Assembly (NCBI RefSeq): GCF_001238295.1
Contig: NZ_LGXZ01000012.1
Coordinates: forward strand, 1-64,000
Reading direction: 5' to 3'
Source: Ruegeria sp. 6PALISEP08
GTDB taxonomy: Bacteria > Pseudomonadota > Alphaproteobacteria > Rhodobacterales > Rhodobacteraceae
DNA: 64,000 bases
Part shown: piece by piece, positions 55,308 through 63,622 of the stretch
Position numbering within the stretch: position 1 is the first letter of the stretch
Layout of the letters: each line of letters opens with the position of its first letter
The notes under the pieces: generated by a model
What the model saw: only the letters and a program-made list of their open reading frames with translations
Database searches by the model: none
Told to the model about the DNA's origin: nothing
Made by a program: the position numbers and the translations under genes

Positions 55308-56501
55308 TCAGGCCCGCAAGACTTCTCCCAAACGACGAATACCTTCGCGGATTGTCGCTTCGTCAGAATTTGAAAAACTGAGTCGAATGGTATTGGTGCC
55401 GCTGCCATCCGGGAAGAATGCTTGCCCCGGTACAAAGGCCACTTTCACCGTATCCAGAGCTCGCGCCAACAGGTCAGACCCATTGGTCCCTGCGGGCAGC
55501 GTGACCCAGATGAACATGCCGCCTTCGGGCCGCGTCCACTCGACCCCCTCGGGCATATGCTGTTCCAACGCGTCCAGCATCACATCGCGACGGGCCTTGT
55601 AGACCGCACGCACTTTGGGAATATGTGTGTCAAAACACGTTTGTGCCACCTGATGTACGGCCATTTGATTGATGGTCGCCGAATGAAGATCCGCCGCCTG
55701 TTTCAACAAAACCATCTGAGAGATGATCGGTTTGGAGGCCACAACCCAGCCCATGCGCAGCCCCGGCGACAGGGTTTTTGAGAAACTGCCGCAATAGATT
55801 GTCCGGCAGCTTTCGATAGACCCTTTACGATCGAGCTCCAGGGACAGGATCGGTGGAATCGGATCACCATCATAGCGCAACGCCTGATAGGCCCCGTCCT
55901 CGATTATGACGCAGTCCAGTTCTTCTGCCAAATCCAACAAAGCATCCCTGCCCTGCCGATCCAGAGTTTCGCCGGTTGGATTGGCAAAATCCGCCGACAG
56001 ATAAGCGAACTTCACAGTGCCATCCCCTGCTGCTGCTATGTATTCTTCGGCTCCGTTGTTGCCATTCAGCCGATCAAATCGGGGCTCGTAGGCATTGAAC
56101 GCTGCAAGTGCACCCAGATAGGTTGGCCATCCGACCAAGGCCGTATCACCAGGAGACAGGAATAGCTTGCCCAGATAATCCAACGCCTGCTGCGACCCCG
56201 ATGTGATCAGGATGTTGTCAATGTCACACTCTACTCCGATTTGACGCATGTGCTGCACCAGCCATTCTCGCAACGGGACATAGCCCTCGCTCACCGAATA
56301 TTGCAGCGCCTGCGCCTGTGTCTCTGGTCCCAGTGCTGCTTGGAATGCCTGTGCGAACGCGTCAGCTGGAAACAAAGCAGGGTCCGGGATGCCACCGGCA
56401 AAAGAAATGATACCGGGCTGATCGAGCAGTTTCAGCAGCTCTCGGATTTCTGATGCCTTCATCCGGGAAGTTCGGGTGGCAAACAATGAGTGTTGAGACA
56501 T
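55308..56501 (-). CDS. PLP-dependent aminotransferase (LysN/2-aminoadipate type)
   Basis: This 397-residue class I/II aminotransferase is of the LysN/PdxR-related type. It opens with LLDQPGIISFAGGIPDPALFP, a family hallmark, and has ITSGSQQALDYLGKLFLSPGD, DCVIIEDGAYQALRYD and the PLP Lys in IYCGSFSKTLSPGLRMGWVVA, then the arginine-binding IRLSFSNSDEATIREGIRRL. Substrate is unknown. GGAGGAG precedes the ATG. It is divergent from the FadR-type regulator, which may control it. Confidence 0.9.
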   Translation of the reverse strand: MSQHSLFATRTSRMKASEIRELLKLLDQPGIISFAGGIPDPALFPADAFAQAFQAALGPETQAQALQYSVSEGYVPLREWLVQHMRQIGVECDIDNILITSGSQQALDYLGKLFLSPGDTALVGWPTYLGALAAFNAYEPRFDRLNGNNGAEEYIAAAGDGTVKFAYLSADFANPTGETLDRQGRDALLDLAEELDCVIIEDGAYQALRYDGDPIPPILSLELDRKGSIESCRTIYCGSFSKTLSPGLRMGWVVASKPIISQMVLLKQAADLHSATINQMAVHQVAQTCFDTHIPKVRAVYKARRDVMLDALEQHMPEGVEWTRPEGGMFIWVTLPAGTNGSDLLARALDTVKVAFVPGQAFFPDGSGTNTIRLSFSNSDEATIREGIRRLGEVLRA

Positions 56502-56617
56502 GAGGCTCCTCCGATCTCAATTCAGGGCAGCCTATGGGTATACATCTTAAAGTCAATAATGCTGACCTATTATTTCAATCGATGTGAACTGGCGTTCTTG
56601 AACGCATTGCGCACCCG

Positions 56618-56636
56618 TGGTCAAATGAGTTGACCA
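56618..56636. promoter_or_regulatory. Palindromic operator between aminotransferase and FadR-type genes
   Basis: TGGTCAA and TTGACCA form an exact 7-bp inverted repeat with a 5-base centre. FadR/PdhR-like GntR regulators commonly bind sites of the form TGGT...ACCA, so this is a likely autoregulatory operator. It ends 14 bases before the regulator ATG and about 115 bases upstream of the aminotransferase ATG. Confidence 0.65.
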
Positions 56637-56650
56637 ATTCCGGAACGAAG

Positions 56651-57421
56651 ATGCCCTTTCACAAAGTCGAAACCGAAAAACTCTCGCTTGCCGTCGTTCG
56701 CCAGATCGAACTTCTGATCCTGCGTGGCATCCTGCGCCCCGGTGAACGCCTGCCATCCGAACGCGAGTTGGCCGAGCGGATGGGGGTGTCGCGCCCGTCG
56801 TTGCGCGATGCGATATCCGAACTTCAGGCGCAGGGGTTGCTGGCCGCAAAGGCCGGATCAGGAATCTATGTAGCCGAGGTACTGGGATCTGCCTTTTCCC
56901 CGGCGCTGATCCGATTGTTTGGCAGTCATGACGAAGCGGTATTTGACTACCTGTCCTTTCGTCGCGACATGGAGGGGTTGGCCGCAGAACGGGCCGCACG
57001 GCTGGGATCAGACAGCGACCTGAAGGTGGTTCAGGCGGTCTTTGACAAGATGCAGGCGGCGCATGACAGGAACGCGGCGCATGACGAGGCGCAACTGGAC
57101 GCCGAATTCCACATGGCCATCATCGAGGCCAGCCACAACGTCGTCATGCTGCACATGATGCGCTCGATGTATGATCTGCTGATACAGGGCGTGTTCTATA
57201 ACCGACAGACCATGTTCCAACAGCGCGCCACGCGCGAGGCCATTCTGGACCAGCATCGGGCGATCAATGGCGCGCTTCAGGCGCGCGATCCTTCGGCTGC
57301 ACGCAACGCAATTGAACAGCATCTGGACTTTGTTGAACGCAGCATGGCGGATCAACGAAAGGCCGAACGTAATGAAGCCATCGCACAACAGCGGCTGGCC
57401 CACGAAACCGAACACGACTGA
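56651..57421 (+). CDS. FadR-subfamily GntR transcriptional regulator
   Basis: This 256-residue regulator has an N-terminal GntR winged helix (LSLAVVRQIELLILRGILRPGERLPSERELAERMGVSRPSLRDAISELQAQGLL) and a C-terminal FCD all-helical ligand domain (YLSFRRDMEGLAAERAARLGSDSD...DAEFHMAIIEASHNVVMLHMMRSMYDLL...QHRAINGALQARD). Conserved Asp and His residues in that domain often bind metal. The ATG at 56651 is preferred to an upstream TTG that overlaps the operator. The ligand is unknown, perhaps an organic acid. Confidence 0.92.
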   Translation: MPFHKVETEKLSLAVVRQIELLILRGILRPGERLPSERELAERMGVSRPSLRDAISELQAQGLLAAKAGSGIYVAEVLGSAFSPALIRLFGSHDEAVFDYLSFRRDMEGLAAERAARLGSDSDLKVVQAVFDKMQAAHDRNAAHDEAQLDAEFHMAIIEASHNVVMLHMMRSMYDLLIQGVFYNRQTMFQQRATREAILDQHRAINGALQARDPSAARNAIEQHLDFVERSMADQRKAERNEAIAQQRLAHETEHD

Positions 57422-57438
57422 CAAGCGCCAACCGCCAT

Positions 57439-58221
57439 TCAGGGCTTTTGCTGCTGCTCGGTCACGCGACGCTTCATTTCGTCATAGTCAACCTGCGTCA
57501 GGCTGTCGTGGCCAAAGCGCTTTTTCAGCTTTCGGCGATGCCATTTTCCAGGCCACGCAAACTTGTCCAATGTCGTGAAAACATAGATGTCGCCGGTCAG
57601 GTGAACCTTTCGCATTCCCAGTTCAGAGGCCATGAAATCAAGGCACTGTTCCGAGGAAAAGCTGATATGCTGTCCGGTTTCAAAGACCCAATACCACCAG
57701 TCCCGTGAGGGTATGGCGTTTGGATCGAAGCATGTGGCCGAAAAGAACAAAGTGTCAAAACCGAACCGGGCGCGCGCCTCTTTGATTTGTGAAAGTGGGT
57801 TGGGCAGGTGCTCCAACACTTCGAAGGCGGTGGCAACAGAATAGGAACCGTTATCCGCTTCGAACCCACGCGCAACCAGATTATCGGCAAAGGGGTCGGA
57901 CCAATGGAAATGAAGCCCGATATCACGCAGGCCACGCACGAGCAGCCCGTAGCCACCTCCAATGTCGATGCCACGAGCCTCGGCAAGGCCATTTGCGCGC
58001 ATGGCAAGTGACACACCGCGAATATTGTTCAGGTTGCGCGCAAGAATTCCGGTGTCTGTCAGGGCGATGGCATCGCTATAAGCTTCGTTCAGCCAGGTGG
58101 GAGAATCCACCCAGATAAACCCGCAACTTTTGTCCAGAAAGTACCGCGCCGGGTGACAGCCGATTACATCGGCCTCAAACAGAAACTCACCTTTTTCACC
58201 AGTCAGAGGGGAATGAGACAT
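57439..58221 (-). CDS. SAM-dependent methyltransferase, polysaccharide-type
   Basis: This 260-residue protein has motif I GIDIGGGYGLLVRGLRD at about residues 84-100, SVATAFEVLEHLPNPL as the post-motif with the acidic edge, and a C-terminal domain with a basic tail (WPGKWHRRKLKKRFGH). The N-terminus FLFEADVIGCHPARYFLDKSCGFIWVDSPTWLNEAYSDA resembles methyltransferases of surface-glycan clusters. It lies four bases after the glycosyltransferase gene on the same strand, so they likely act together. Confidence 0.85.
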   Translation of the reverse strand: MSHSPLTGEKGEFLFEADVIGCHPARYFLDKSCGFIWVDSPTWLNEAYSDAIALTDTGILARNLNNIRGVSLAMRANGLAEARGIDIGGGYGLLVRGLRDIGLHFHWSDPFADNLVARGFEADNGSYSVATAFEVLEHLPNPLSQIKEARARFGFDTLFFSATCFDPNAIPSRDWWYWVFETGQHISFSSEQCLDFMASELGMRKVHLTGDIYVFTTLDKFAWPGKWHRRKLKKRFGHDSLTQVDYDEMKRRVTEQQQKP

Positions 58222-58224
58222 TTG

Positions 58225-59079
58225 TTAGGCCGCCCCTGCTTCTCTAGGCAGTAAATTAGATGGAAATGGCGCGCCGCTGCCTTCTCCCAAATGATGATCA
58301 GGGGCCAATGTTGTCAGCGCCGGATCGATGAACAATCTTGCGCCACGGTCCCGAAGCTGTTTGTGCAGCATCACATGTTCGCACACCTGCTGACCTTTTT
58401 CGTCCCGGCAAGAATAGCGCAAGCCCCTGAGCGCGCGGGTCTTATACAAGCCGGCGCCTCCAAAAGCGCTATCAACCGGGATAAGCGGCGTTTCGGCCGG
58501 AATATGGAACTGGCGGTCAAAGACCGCTGACTTCAGCAAACTATGGCGCCATTTGCGACGCCCGAACAATGGTCTGCGCGTGCTCTGAATGCGCTGCCAG
58601 ACGTCTTCATCACACCAACCGGAGCAGCGCAAGGCATGGATGTCATAATATGCAGGCTTGGAATTGCCGAAGACACCCTCCCACAAAGGGGCAACCCTTT
58701 GCGCCGCTGACAGAACCGCCTGAACATCCAGACAGACGTTCGGGCCATCCAGATCCAGCACCAGGGTAAGATCGAGATCGATGTCTTTCTCTTCCAATCT
58801 GTTGAGTACGGCATTTCTTGCGGCTGTGATGCGCTCAATCCGATCAGGTACACGAGAAGCGAGCCCATCCAGTTGAATGATATCGACGTGCTGACTTCGA
58901 TCAGCGTAATCGAATAACACACGGTCCGTATCGTCCGTGTTGTCATTGGTCGCAATGGTGGCTGAATACCGGCTCAACTGGGCCGACAGATTTTCCATCC
59001 TGTTGATCGTATCGATCAGCGCCAAGCCGCCGTTTCTGACCACGCCAATAATATTCATCGAAACTGGGTCGCCCGACAC
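58225..59079 (-). CDS. Putative glycosyltransferase
   Basis: This 284-residue protein has a possible nucleotide-sugar fold: N-terminal MNIIGVVRNGGLALIDTINRMENLSAQL, a DLDLTLVLDLDGPNVCLDVQAVL segment with a DxD metal-binding motif, a WEGVFGNSKPAYYDIHALR region, and VDSAFGGAGLYKTRALRGLRYSC, which matches the acceptor region of GT-A enzymes related to capsular mannosyltransferases. The start may be ATG 59079 or ATG 59058. It pairs with the downstream methyltransferase; the sugar is unknown. Confidence 0.7.
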   Translation of the reverse strand: MSGDPVSMNIIGVVRNGGLALIDTINRMENLSAQLSRYSATIATNDNTDDTDRVLFDYADRSQHVDIIQLDGLASRVPDRIERITAARNAVLNRLEEKDIDLDLTLVLDLDGPNVCLDVQAVLSAAQRVAPLWEGVFGNSKPAYYDIHALRCSGWCDEDVWQRIQSTRRPLFGRRKWRHSLLKSAVFDRQFHIPAETPLIPVDSAFGGAGLYKTRALRGLRYSCRDEKGQQVCEHVMLHKQLRDRGARLFIDPALTTLAPDHHLGEGSGAPFPSNLLPREAGAA

Positions 59080-59186
59080 GGTCTGTCTTTCCCTGAACTG
59101 TAACGCTCTTCGCGGAGTTTACCTGCCAACCTGATCCCCGACGGTTGGTAGGATTCGGAGTGTGAACAACAAAAAAGCAGAACTGC

Positions 59187-59226
59187 TCAAGAAACAAAAG
59201 ACCCGAAAGCCACTGGCCTTCGGGTC
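59187..59226 (-). terminator. Rho-independent terminator of the F0 operon
   Basis: On the minus strand GACCCGAA and TTCGGGTC form a stem with an inner GCC/GGC extension, followed by TTTTGTTTCTT. It starts 32 bases after the atpF stop. Confidence 0.85.
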
Positions 59227-59257
59227 GTCTGCATCACTTTTCTGTAAGGGGCATCCC

Positions 59258-59818
59258 TCAGTGCAGCTTGGTGCCCACATCTGCAATCGACGCGTCGATC
59301 AGTTTGTTTGCCTGTGCCGCGGTCATCTGCTTGGCCAATACGGAACCTGCAGCAGCAACCGCAACCGAAACGGCCTGATCACGTACTTCTTTCACAGCAG
59401 ATGCTTCAGCCGAAGCGATCTGGTCCTGAGCCGCAGCCAGACGACGTTCGATCGACTTTTCAAGGTCAACCTTCGCTTGATCAGCTGCCAGAACCGCGTC
59501 TTGCTTGGCCGCCGCAACGATGGCGTCAGCCTGAGTCTGCACCTCGCGCTGCTTGCGCTCGTACGAGGCCAGCAGGCTGCGTGCTTCTTCGTGCAGGGCA
59601 CGGGCTTCGTCGAGCTCTGACTTGATGCCTTCGGCCCGGTTGTCCAGAGCGCCGCCGATCATCCCGGGGACCTTGAAATAGAACAGGACCGCGATGAAGA
59701 CGATAAAGCCCAGAAGAACAACAAAGTCTGTGTTGCCAAGCGAGATAAACGGCCCCTTGGCGGCAAGCGCCGGGCTGGCTGCGCCAAATGTCAGGATAAG
59801 GGCAAGAGTGTTCCGCAT
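59258..59818 (-). CDS. atpF: ATP synthase F0 subunit b
   Basis: Subunit b is one half of the peripheral stalk linking F0 to F1. The 186-residue protein has an N-terminal signal-like stretch (MRNTLALILTFGAASPALA), a membrane helix (FVVLLGFIVFIAVLFYFKVP, about residues 32-51), and a long charged helical stalk ending near residue 180. The b and b' genes are separate, as in alphaproteobacteria and photosynthetic bacteria. It follows atpX by five bases and ends the F0 unit. Confidence 0.95.
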   Translation of the reverse strand: MRNTLALILTFGAASPALAAKGPFISLGNTDFVVLLGFIVFIAVLFYFKVPGMIGGALDNRAEGIKSELDEARALHEEARSLLASYERKQREVQTQADAIVAAAKQDAVLAADQAKVDLEKSIERRLAAAQDQIASAEASAVKEVRDQAVSVAVAAAGSVLAKQMTAAQANKLIDASIADVGTKLH

Positions 59819-59823
59819 GTCAC

Positions 59824-60375
59824 TTATCCTTTCGTCTGCGTATCTACGGCACTGGAAATGGCATCCGCTTCCGCTTCGCCGCCCAGAGCTGTAACCAGTT
59901 CGGCCGCCGTGTCTTTGGCAACCACTTGAATGCTTTCCAGCGCACCGGCACGGATTTCGACAATTGCCTTTTCCGATTCAGCCGCCTTTGCAGCGATTTC
60001 CGCATCCGCCTTGGCAATCGCGTCGTCCAGTCCAGCCTGGATTTCGGCGCGTGCTTCGGCAGCGATACGCTGCGCTTCGGCACGGGCATCGGCCAGCGCC
60101 TTGTTATAGGCTTCTTCAGCCTCGACCGCCTTGGCCTTCAGATCTTCGGCCGCAGCCAGGTCATTTGTAATGGTCCCCTGACGTTCAGCCAGGATTGCCG
60201 CAATGCGTGGCAGAGCCACTCGGGACAAGACCAGAAAGATGACGACCAGCGTAATGACCAGCCAGAAGATCTGGTTGGGGAACCAATCGAAGCAGAGCTG
60301 CGGCATCCCGATGGCAGAGCCATAGGAGTCAACGCACGAGCCAGCTACCTCTTCTGTAAGGGGTTCAGTCGCCAT
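59824..60375 (-). CDS. atpX: ATP synthase F0 subunit b'
   Basis: This 183-residue protein is the b' form of the peripheral stalk. It has a short N-terminal region with Cys residues ([28 protein letters not shown]), a membrane helix ([18 protein letters not shown]), then [40 protein letters not shown] and an Ala/Glu-rich helical stalk. It forms a heterodimer with b. It lies between atpE and atpF. Confidence 0.93.
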   Translation of the reverse strand: MATEPLTEEVAGSCVDSYGSAIGMPQLCFDWFPNQIFWLVITLVVIFLVLSRVALPRIAAILAERQGTITNDLAAAEDLKAKAVEAEEAYNKALADARAEAQRIAAEARAEIQAGLDDAIAKADAEIAAKAAESEKAIVEIRAGALESIQVVAKDTAAELVTALGGEAEADAISSAVDTQTKG

Positions 60376-60461
60376 GATGTCCTCCGTCGGAACGTTGTCT
60401 TTACAACAGGTGGGCCGCTATGGCTTGGGCCCACCCGCGCGTAAGGATCAGGTTCCGCAGA

Positions 60462-60686
60462 TTAGACGGCGAACATCAGCAGCAGCGAGACCAGGAATGC
60501 GAAGATCCCCAGGGCTTCTGCGAATGCGATACCAATAAACAGGGTTGCGGTCTGCGAAGCAGCCGCCGAAGGGTTGCGAAGGGCTCCGGCCAGGAAGTTT
60601 CCTGCTACGTTGCCCACACCGATTGCGGCTGCGCCGGAACCGATTGCTGCCAGGCCTGCGCCGATGTGTGCGAGATCGCCTTCCAT
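60462..60686 (-). CDS. atpE: ATP synthase F0 subunit c
   Basis: Subunit c forms the proton-driven rotor ring. The 74-residue protein is a helical hairpin: first helix [29 protein letters not shown], polar loop with Arg37-Asn38-Pro39, second helix with the proton-carrying Glu57 in [17 protein letters not shown]. Loop and Glu are intact. A strong ribosome site lies before the ATG, consistent with the high copy number needed. Confidence 0.97.
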   Translation of the reverse strand: MEGDLAHIGAGLAAIGSGAAAIGVGNVAGNFLAGALRNPSAAASQTATLFIGIAFAEALGIFAFLVSLLLMFAV

Positions 60687-60734
60687 GATGTTTCTCCTTA
60701 CGAATTGGAAGTTTCGATGTTTGGGTATCGGACC

Positions 60735-61493
60735 TTAGTGCGACGGATGCAGCGCATCTTTCAGATAAACACAGGTCAGAATGGTGAAAACGTAGGCCTG
60801 GATGAAGGCCACAAGGACCTCAAGACCGTACATTGCGGTGATCGCCAGAACCGACACGGGCGAGATCACGGCAACCGCGGCGAATCCCGCGAAAACCTTG
60901 ATAACCGCGTGGCCAGCCATGACGTTACCAGCAAGACGAATAGAGTGGCTGACAGGACGTACGAAGTACGAGATCAGCTCGATGATCGCCAGGATCGGAC
61001 GCAGCGCCAAGGGTGCGCTGGAGACCCAGAACAGGCCCAGGAAGGCCGCGCCGTTCTTGACGAAGCCCAGGATGGTTACCGTCAGGAACACGGCCAGTGC
61101 CAGCGGGATGGTGACTGCGAAATGCGACGTCGTGGTGAACGAGGTCGGGATCAGGCCCAGGAAGTTCGCGCAGACGATGAACATGAACAAGGTCATGACA
61201 TACGGGAAGAACTTGACGCCTTCCTTGCCGCAGATATCTTCCAGCATCTTGTAGACGAAACCGTAGGTAAGTTCCGCAATCGACTGCATGCGGGTCGGAA
61301 CGATTGCTCGTTTCGACGTGGGCAGCACCAGCAGAGCCACAACGGCAGCAATTGCCAGGAACAACCACAGGGTCACGTTGGTGACTGTGAACATGCCCAC
61401 CGCACCGTCGCCGAACAACGGCTTGACGATGAATTGGTCCATCGGGTGAAAAACCAGGCTGCTGCCTTCTGCTGCGGTGGTCTCAGTCGCCAC
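60735..61493 (-). CDS. atpB: ATP synthase F0 subunit a
   Basis: Subunit a forms the proton half-channels next to the c ring. The 252-residue protein has five to six helices, the essential Arg186 in [15 protein letters not shown], and the [24 protein letters not shown] signature. It is two bases after atpI. Confidence 0.97.
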   Translation of the reverse strand: MATETTAAEGSSLVFHPMDQFIVKPLFGDGAVGMFTVTNVTLWLFLAIAAVVALLVLPTSKRAIVPTRMQSIAELTYGFVYKMLEDICGKEGVKFFPYVMTLFMFIVCANFLGLIPTSFTTTSHFAVTIPLALAVFLTVTILGFVKNGAAFLGLFWVSSAPLALRPILAIIELISYFVRPVSHSIRLAGNVMAGHAVIKVFAGFAAVAVISPVSVLAITAMYGLEVLVAFIQAYVFTILTCVYLKDALHPSH

Positions 61494-61495
61494 GT

Positions 61496-61828
61496 TCAGT
61501 CCCTCTCGTCCTTTTCGGCCGCGTCAGCTGCCGTTTGCTTCGCCTGAGCTTCCTGTGCGCTGCGGAGCATAACCTTCACGCCCGCGACAAGACCCAGCAA
61601 TGTGAACAGCACCAGAAATATCGGGATTGTCCCGAGCAGGCTGTCCAGCCCGTATCCGATGCCAAATCCGATCCCCAGACCGGATACCATTTCGATGACC
61701 ATCCTCCAGGCAAGCTCGCCCCCGGACACGTCAGCATCCGCACGCGGCTTAGGCGCTTTGGCCTTTTTCGCCGCGTCGATCTTGGCCTCAAGCTGCGCCA
61801 TACGCTGCTTTTGGTCGTCATCGGTCAC
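61496..61828 (-). CDS. atpI: AtpI/AtpZ ATP synthase accessory protein
   Basis: This 110-residue protein has a charged N-terminal coil ([22 protein letters not shown]) and two membrane helices ([44 protein letters not shown]). AtpI helps assemble the c ring or acts in magnesium supply. A GTG start follows AGGGAA. It is the first gene of the F0 unit. Confidence 0.9.
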   Translation of the reverse strand: MTDDDQKQRMAQLEAKIDAAKKAKAPKPRADADVSGGELAWRMVIEMVSGLGIGFGIGYGLDSLLGTIPIFLVLFTLLGLVAGVKVMLRSAQEAQAKQTAADAAEKDERD

Positions 61829-61858
61829 GGGCGTTTCCCTCGTACAGTCTTGGGCATG

Positions 61859-61887
61859 GTGCTAAGGGGACAGAAGCCCAGAGTCAA
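61859..61887 (-). promoter_or_regulatory. Sigma-70 type promoter of the F0 operon
   Basis: On the minus strand TTGACT (61882-61887) and TAGCAC (61859-61864) are 17 bases apart. Transcription should start about 24 bases before the atpI GTG. Confidence 0.55.
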
Positions 61888-62012
61888 CGGGCTTGCGCGC
61901 CTTGATTGCCGCACCTTAAGTATATGTTTTTACATTATATTTTTAGCATCCACTTGACTCATGGGTATATCACACCCGAGCGCCGGTCCAAAAATGCGTC
62001 CAAACCTCATAT

Positions 62013-62927
62013 TCAACCAAAGAGTTGATTATCCCCCTCAACAGGTTGCCCGCGAAGACCGGCTGTTTCATCCAGCAACCAGCCACGAAAGGCCTGAACA
62101 GACTTCCTGCGGACTGCGCCCGCTCCAAGAACCAACCGGAATCCCCCGTCCCTAAAGCCGATCGGAAAGCACCGGATCAGCCGCCCCGCATTGAGATCCA
62201 TAAGCATACAATCTGCGGACCCCAGAAAGATGCCCTGACCATACAACGTCGCCTCCATCGCCAGCCCCGTCATGGTCTTCCAGCCACCGATACGGCGTTC
62301 GGGCATTTCAATTCCAGCCAATTCCGCCCAACGCCGCCAGGTTTCGGCCGGTCGATCGCGATAAAGACGATAGTTCAGGATTTGCGCGGGGTTGCTCCAA
62401 CCTTCGGGCCGCAGGGTTGGCGCGGCATAGGGATATACCGGCGCGTCGCTGATCAGGTCTGACGGTATGTCCAATTCACCACGATGCGCAAAGCGAACGG
62501 CCAGATCCGCGTCGTGACGGTCAACGTCGGCCAAAGCCTGCGAGGCCTCCAGCCGCAACTCAACACCCGGGAAGGCGTTGTAAAAACCGGACAACCGGGG
62601 GACGAGGTATTTCTGTGCAAACAACGGCTCACAGCTGATCGTGATGGTTCCTTCGGGCCGCTGGCGCACCAGTTCGGTGGCTTCGGCAATCTCGTCGAGC
62701 GCCGCCATGACCCTGATCAGCAAACCGCGCCCTTCCAGCGTCAGCTCAACGCCGCGCGGCAGGTCCCGGAACAGAGCGACACCCAGCCGATCCTCGAGAC
62801 CTCGCACATGTCGGCTGATCGCAGAATGGCTGACATTCAGCTCATCCGCGGCACGGCTGAAACTTTCGTGCCGTCCCGCAGCTTCGAACGCTTTCAGAGC
62901 ATTAAGAGGAGGTAATATGCGGGCCAT
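62013..62927 (-). CDS. LysR-type regulator (GcvA-like)
   Basis: This 304-residue regulator has an N-terminal helix-turn-helix (LNALKAFEAAGRHESFSRAADELNVSHSAISRHVRGLEDRLGVALF) and the periplasmic-binding-like effector domain (ITISCEPLFAQKYLVPRLSGFYNAFPGVELRLEAS). The PPLNALKAFEAAGRH start is typical of the GcvA/AmpR subgroup. The start at 62927 is preferred over 62963. It is divergent from the DUF1127-like gene; its target and ligand are unknown. Confidence 0.9.
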   Translation of the reverse strand: MARILPPLNALKAFEAAGRHESFSRAADELNVSHSAISRHVRGLEDRLGVALFRDLPRGVELTLEGRGLLIRVMAALDEIAEATELVRQRPEGTITISCEPLFAQKYLVPRLSGFYNAFPGVELRLEASQALADVDRHDADLAVRFAHRGELDIPSDLISDAPVYPYAAPTLRPEGWSNPAQILNYRLYRDRPAETWRRWAELAGIEMPERRIGGWKTMTGLAMEATLYGQGIFLGSADCMLMDLNAGRLIRCFPIGFRDGGFRLVLGAGAVRRKSVQAFRGWLLDETAGLRGQPVEGDNQLFG

Positions 62928-63033
62928 TCCAATTATGTGCTTTTTTGTAACGTATTGAGTCAAGTAATTGATTTTGAATTTCCCTACAGATCAGCTCATT
63001 TTCCCAATGAAATTAGAGGATAAGGAGTACGTA

Positions 63034-63246
63034 ATGGAACAGATTCAGAAGAAATGGAAATTTAATTTACGTCTGATTTTTAAACCACTTCGATGTTTTT
63101 CACTTCTAAACCGTAAACGGCGCGCCAGGGCGACGCCTTTGCCAGCAACTGCGCGCATGGCCCGGGATATCGGCCTGATTGAAAGTGATGTGGATCGATT
63201 GCGGATGCACTTGCCTTTTGACAGACTCCACCATCCGATGCTGTAA
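63034..63246 (+). CDS. Small basic DUF1127-like protein
   Basis: This is a 70-residue protein. The C-terminal part, ATARMARDIGLIESDVDRLRMHLP, resembles the conserved motif of DUF1127 proteins, small alphaproteobacterial RNA-linked regulators. AAGGAG precedes the ATG at 63034; the frame could extend upstream to 62968. The N-terminal MEQIQKKWKFNLRLIFKPLRCFSL is more hydrophobic and basic than usual. It is divergent from LysR. Confidence 0.55.
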   Translation: MEQIQKKWKFNLRLIFKPLRCFSLLNRKRRARATPLPATARMARDIGLIESDVDRLRMHLPFDRLHHPML

Positions 63247-63286
63247 CGCCCTTTCCGCGCGCACGCCAAGCGGCTATGAAAGCGTG

Positions 63287-63622
63287 ATGAACGATCCGCT
63301 CGACACAGTCTTTGCAGCCCTCGCCGACCCCACGCGCCGTGCTATCCTGGCAATGCTGCTGGAGGATGACATGGCCGTGACTGATGTGGCCGAGCCATTC
63401 GACATGTCACTGGCTGCGATTTCCAAGCATCTGGTCATTCTGACGAAAGCCGGGTTGATCAGTCAGGAGAAACGCGGGCGGGTGAAATGGTGCAAGCTGG
63501 AACCTGACGCACTGCGCGCCGCATCAGTTTGGATGCAGGGGTTCGGTCAGTTCGAACCCGTTAATCTGGATGCGTTCGAGCGTTTTCTGGAAGTTGAGCT
63601 TCCGGCCTCGGACGAAGCCTAG
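63287..63622 (+). CDS. ArsR-family winged-helix regulator
   Basis: This 111-residue regulator shows the ArsR core: DPLDTVFAALADPTRRAILAMLLEDDMAVTDVAEPFDMSLAAISKHLVILTKAGLISQEKRGRVKWCKL. No metal-binding ELCVCDL motif is present, so it is not a classic arsenic sensor; this subgroup is often paired with an SRPBCC-domain gene, which is not seen here. Its end overlaps the universal stress protein gene by four bases on the other strand. Confidence 0.9.
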   Translation: MNDPLDTVFAALADPTRRAILAMLLEDDMAVTDVAEPFDMSLAAISKHLVILTKAGLISQEKRGRVKWCKLEPDALRAASVWMQGFGQFEPVNLDAFERFLEVELPASDEA

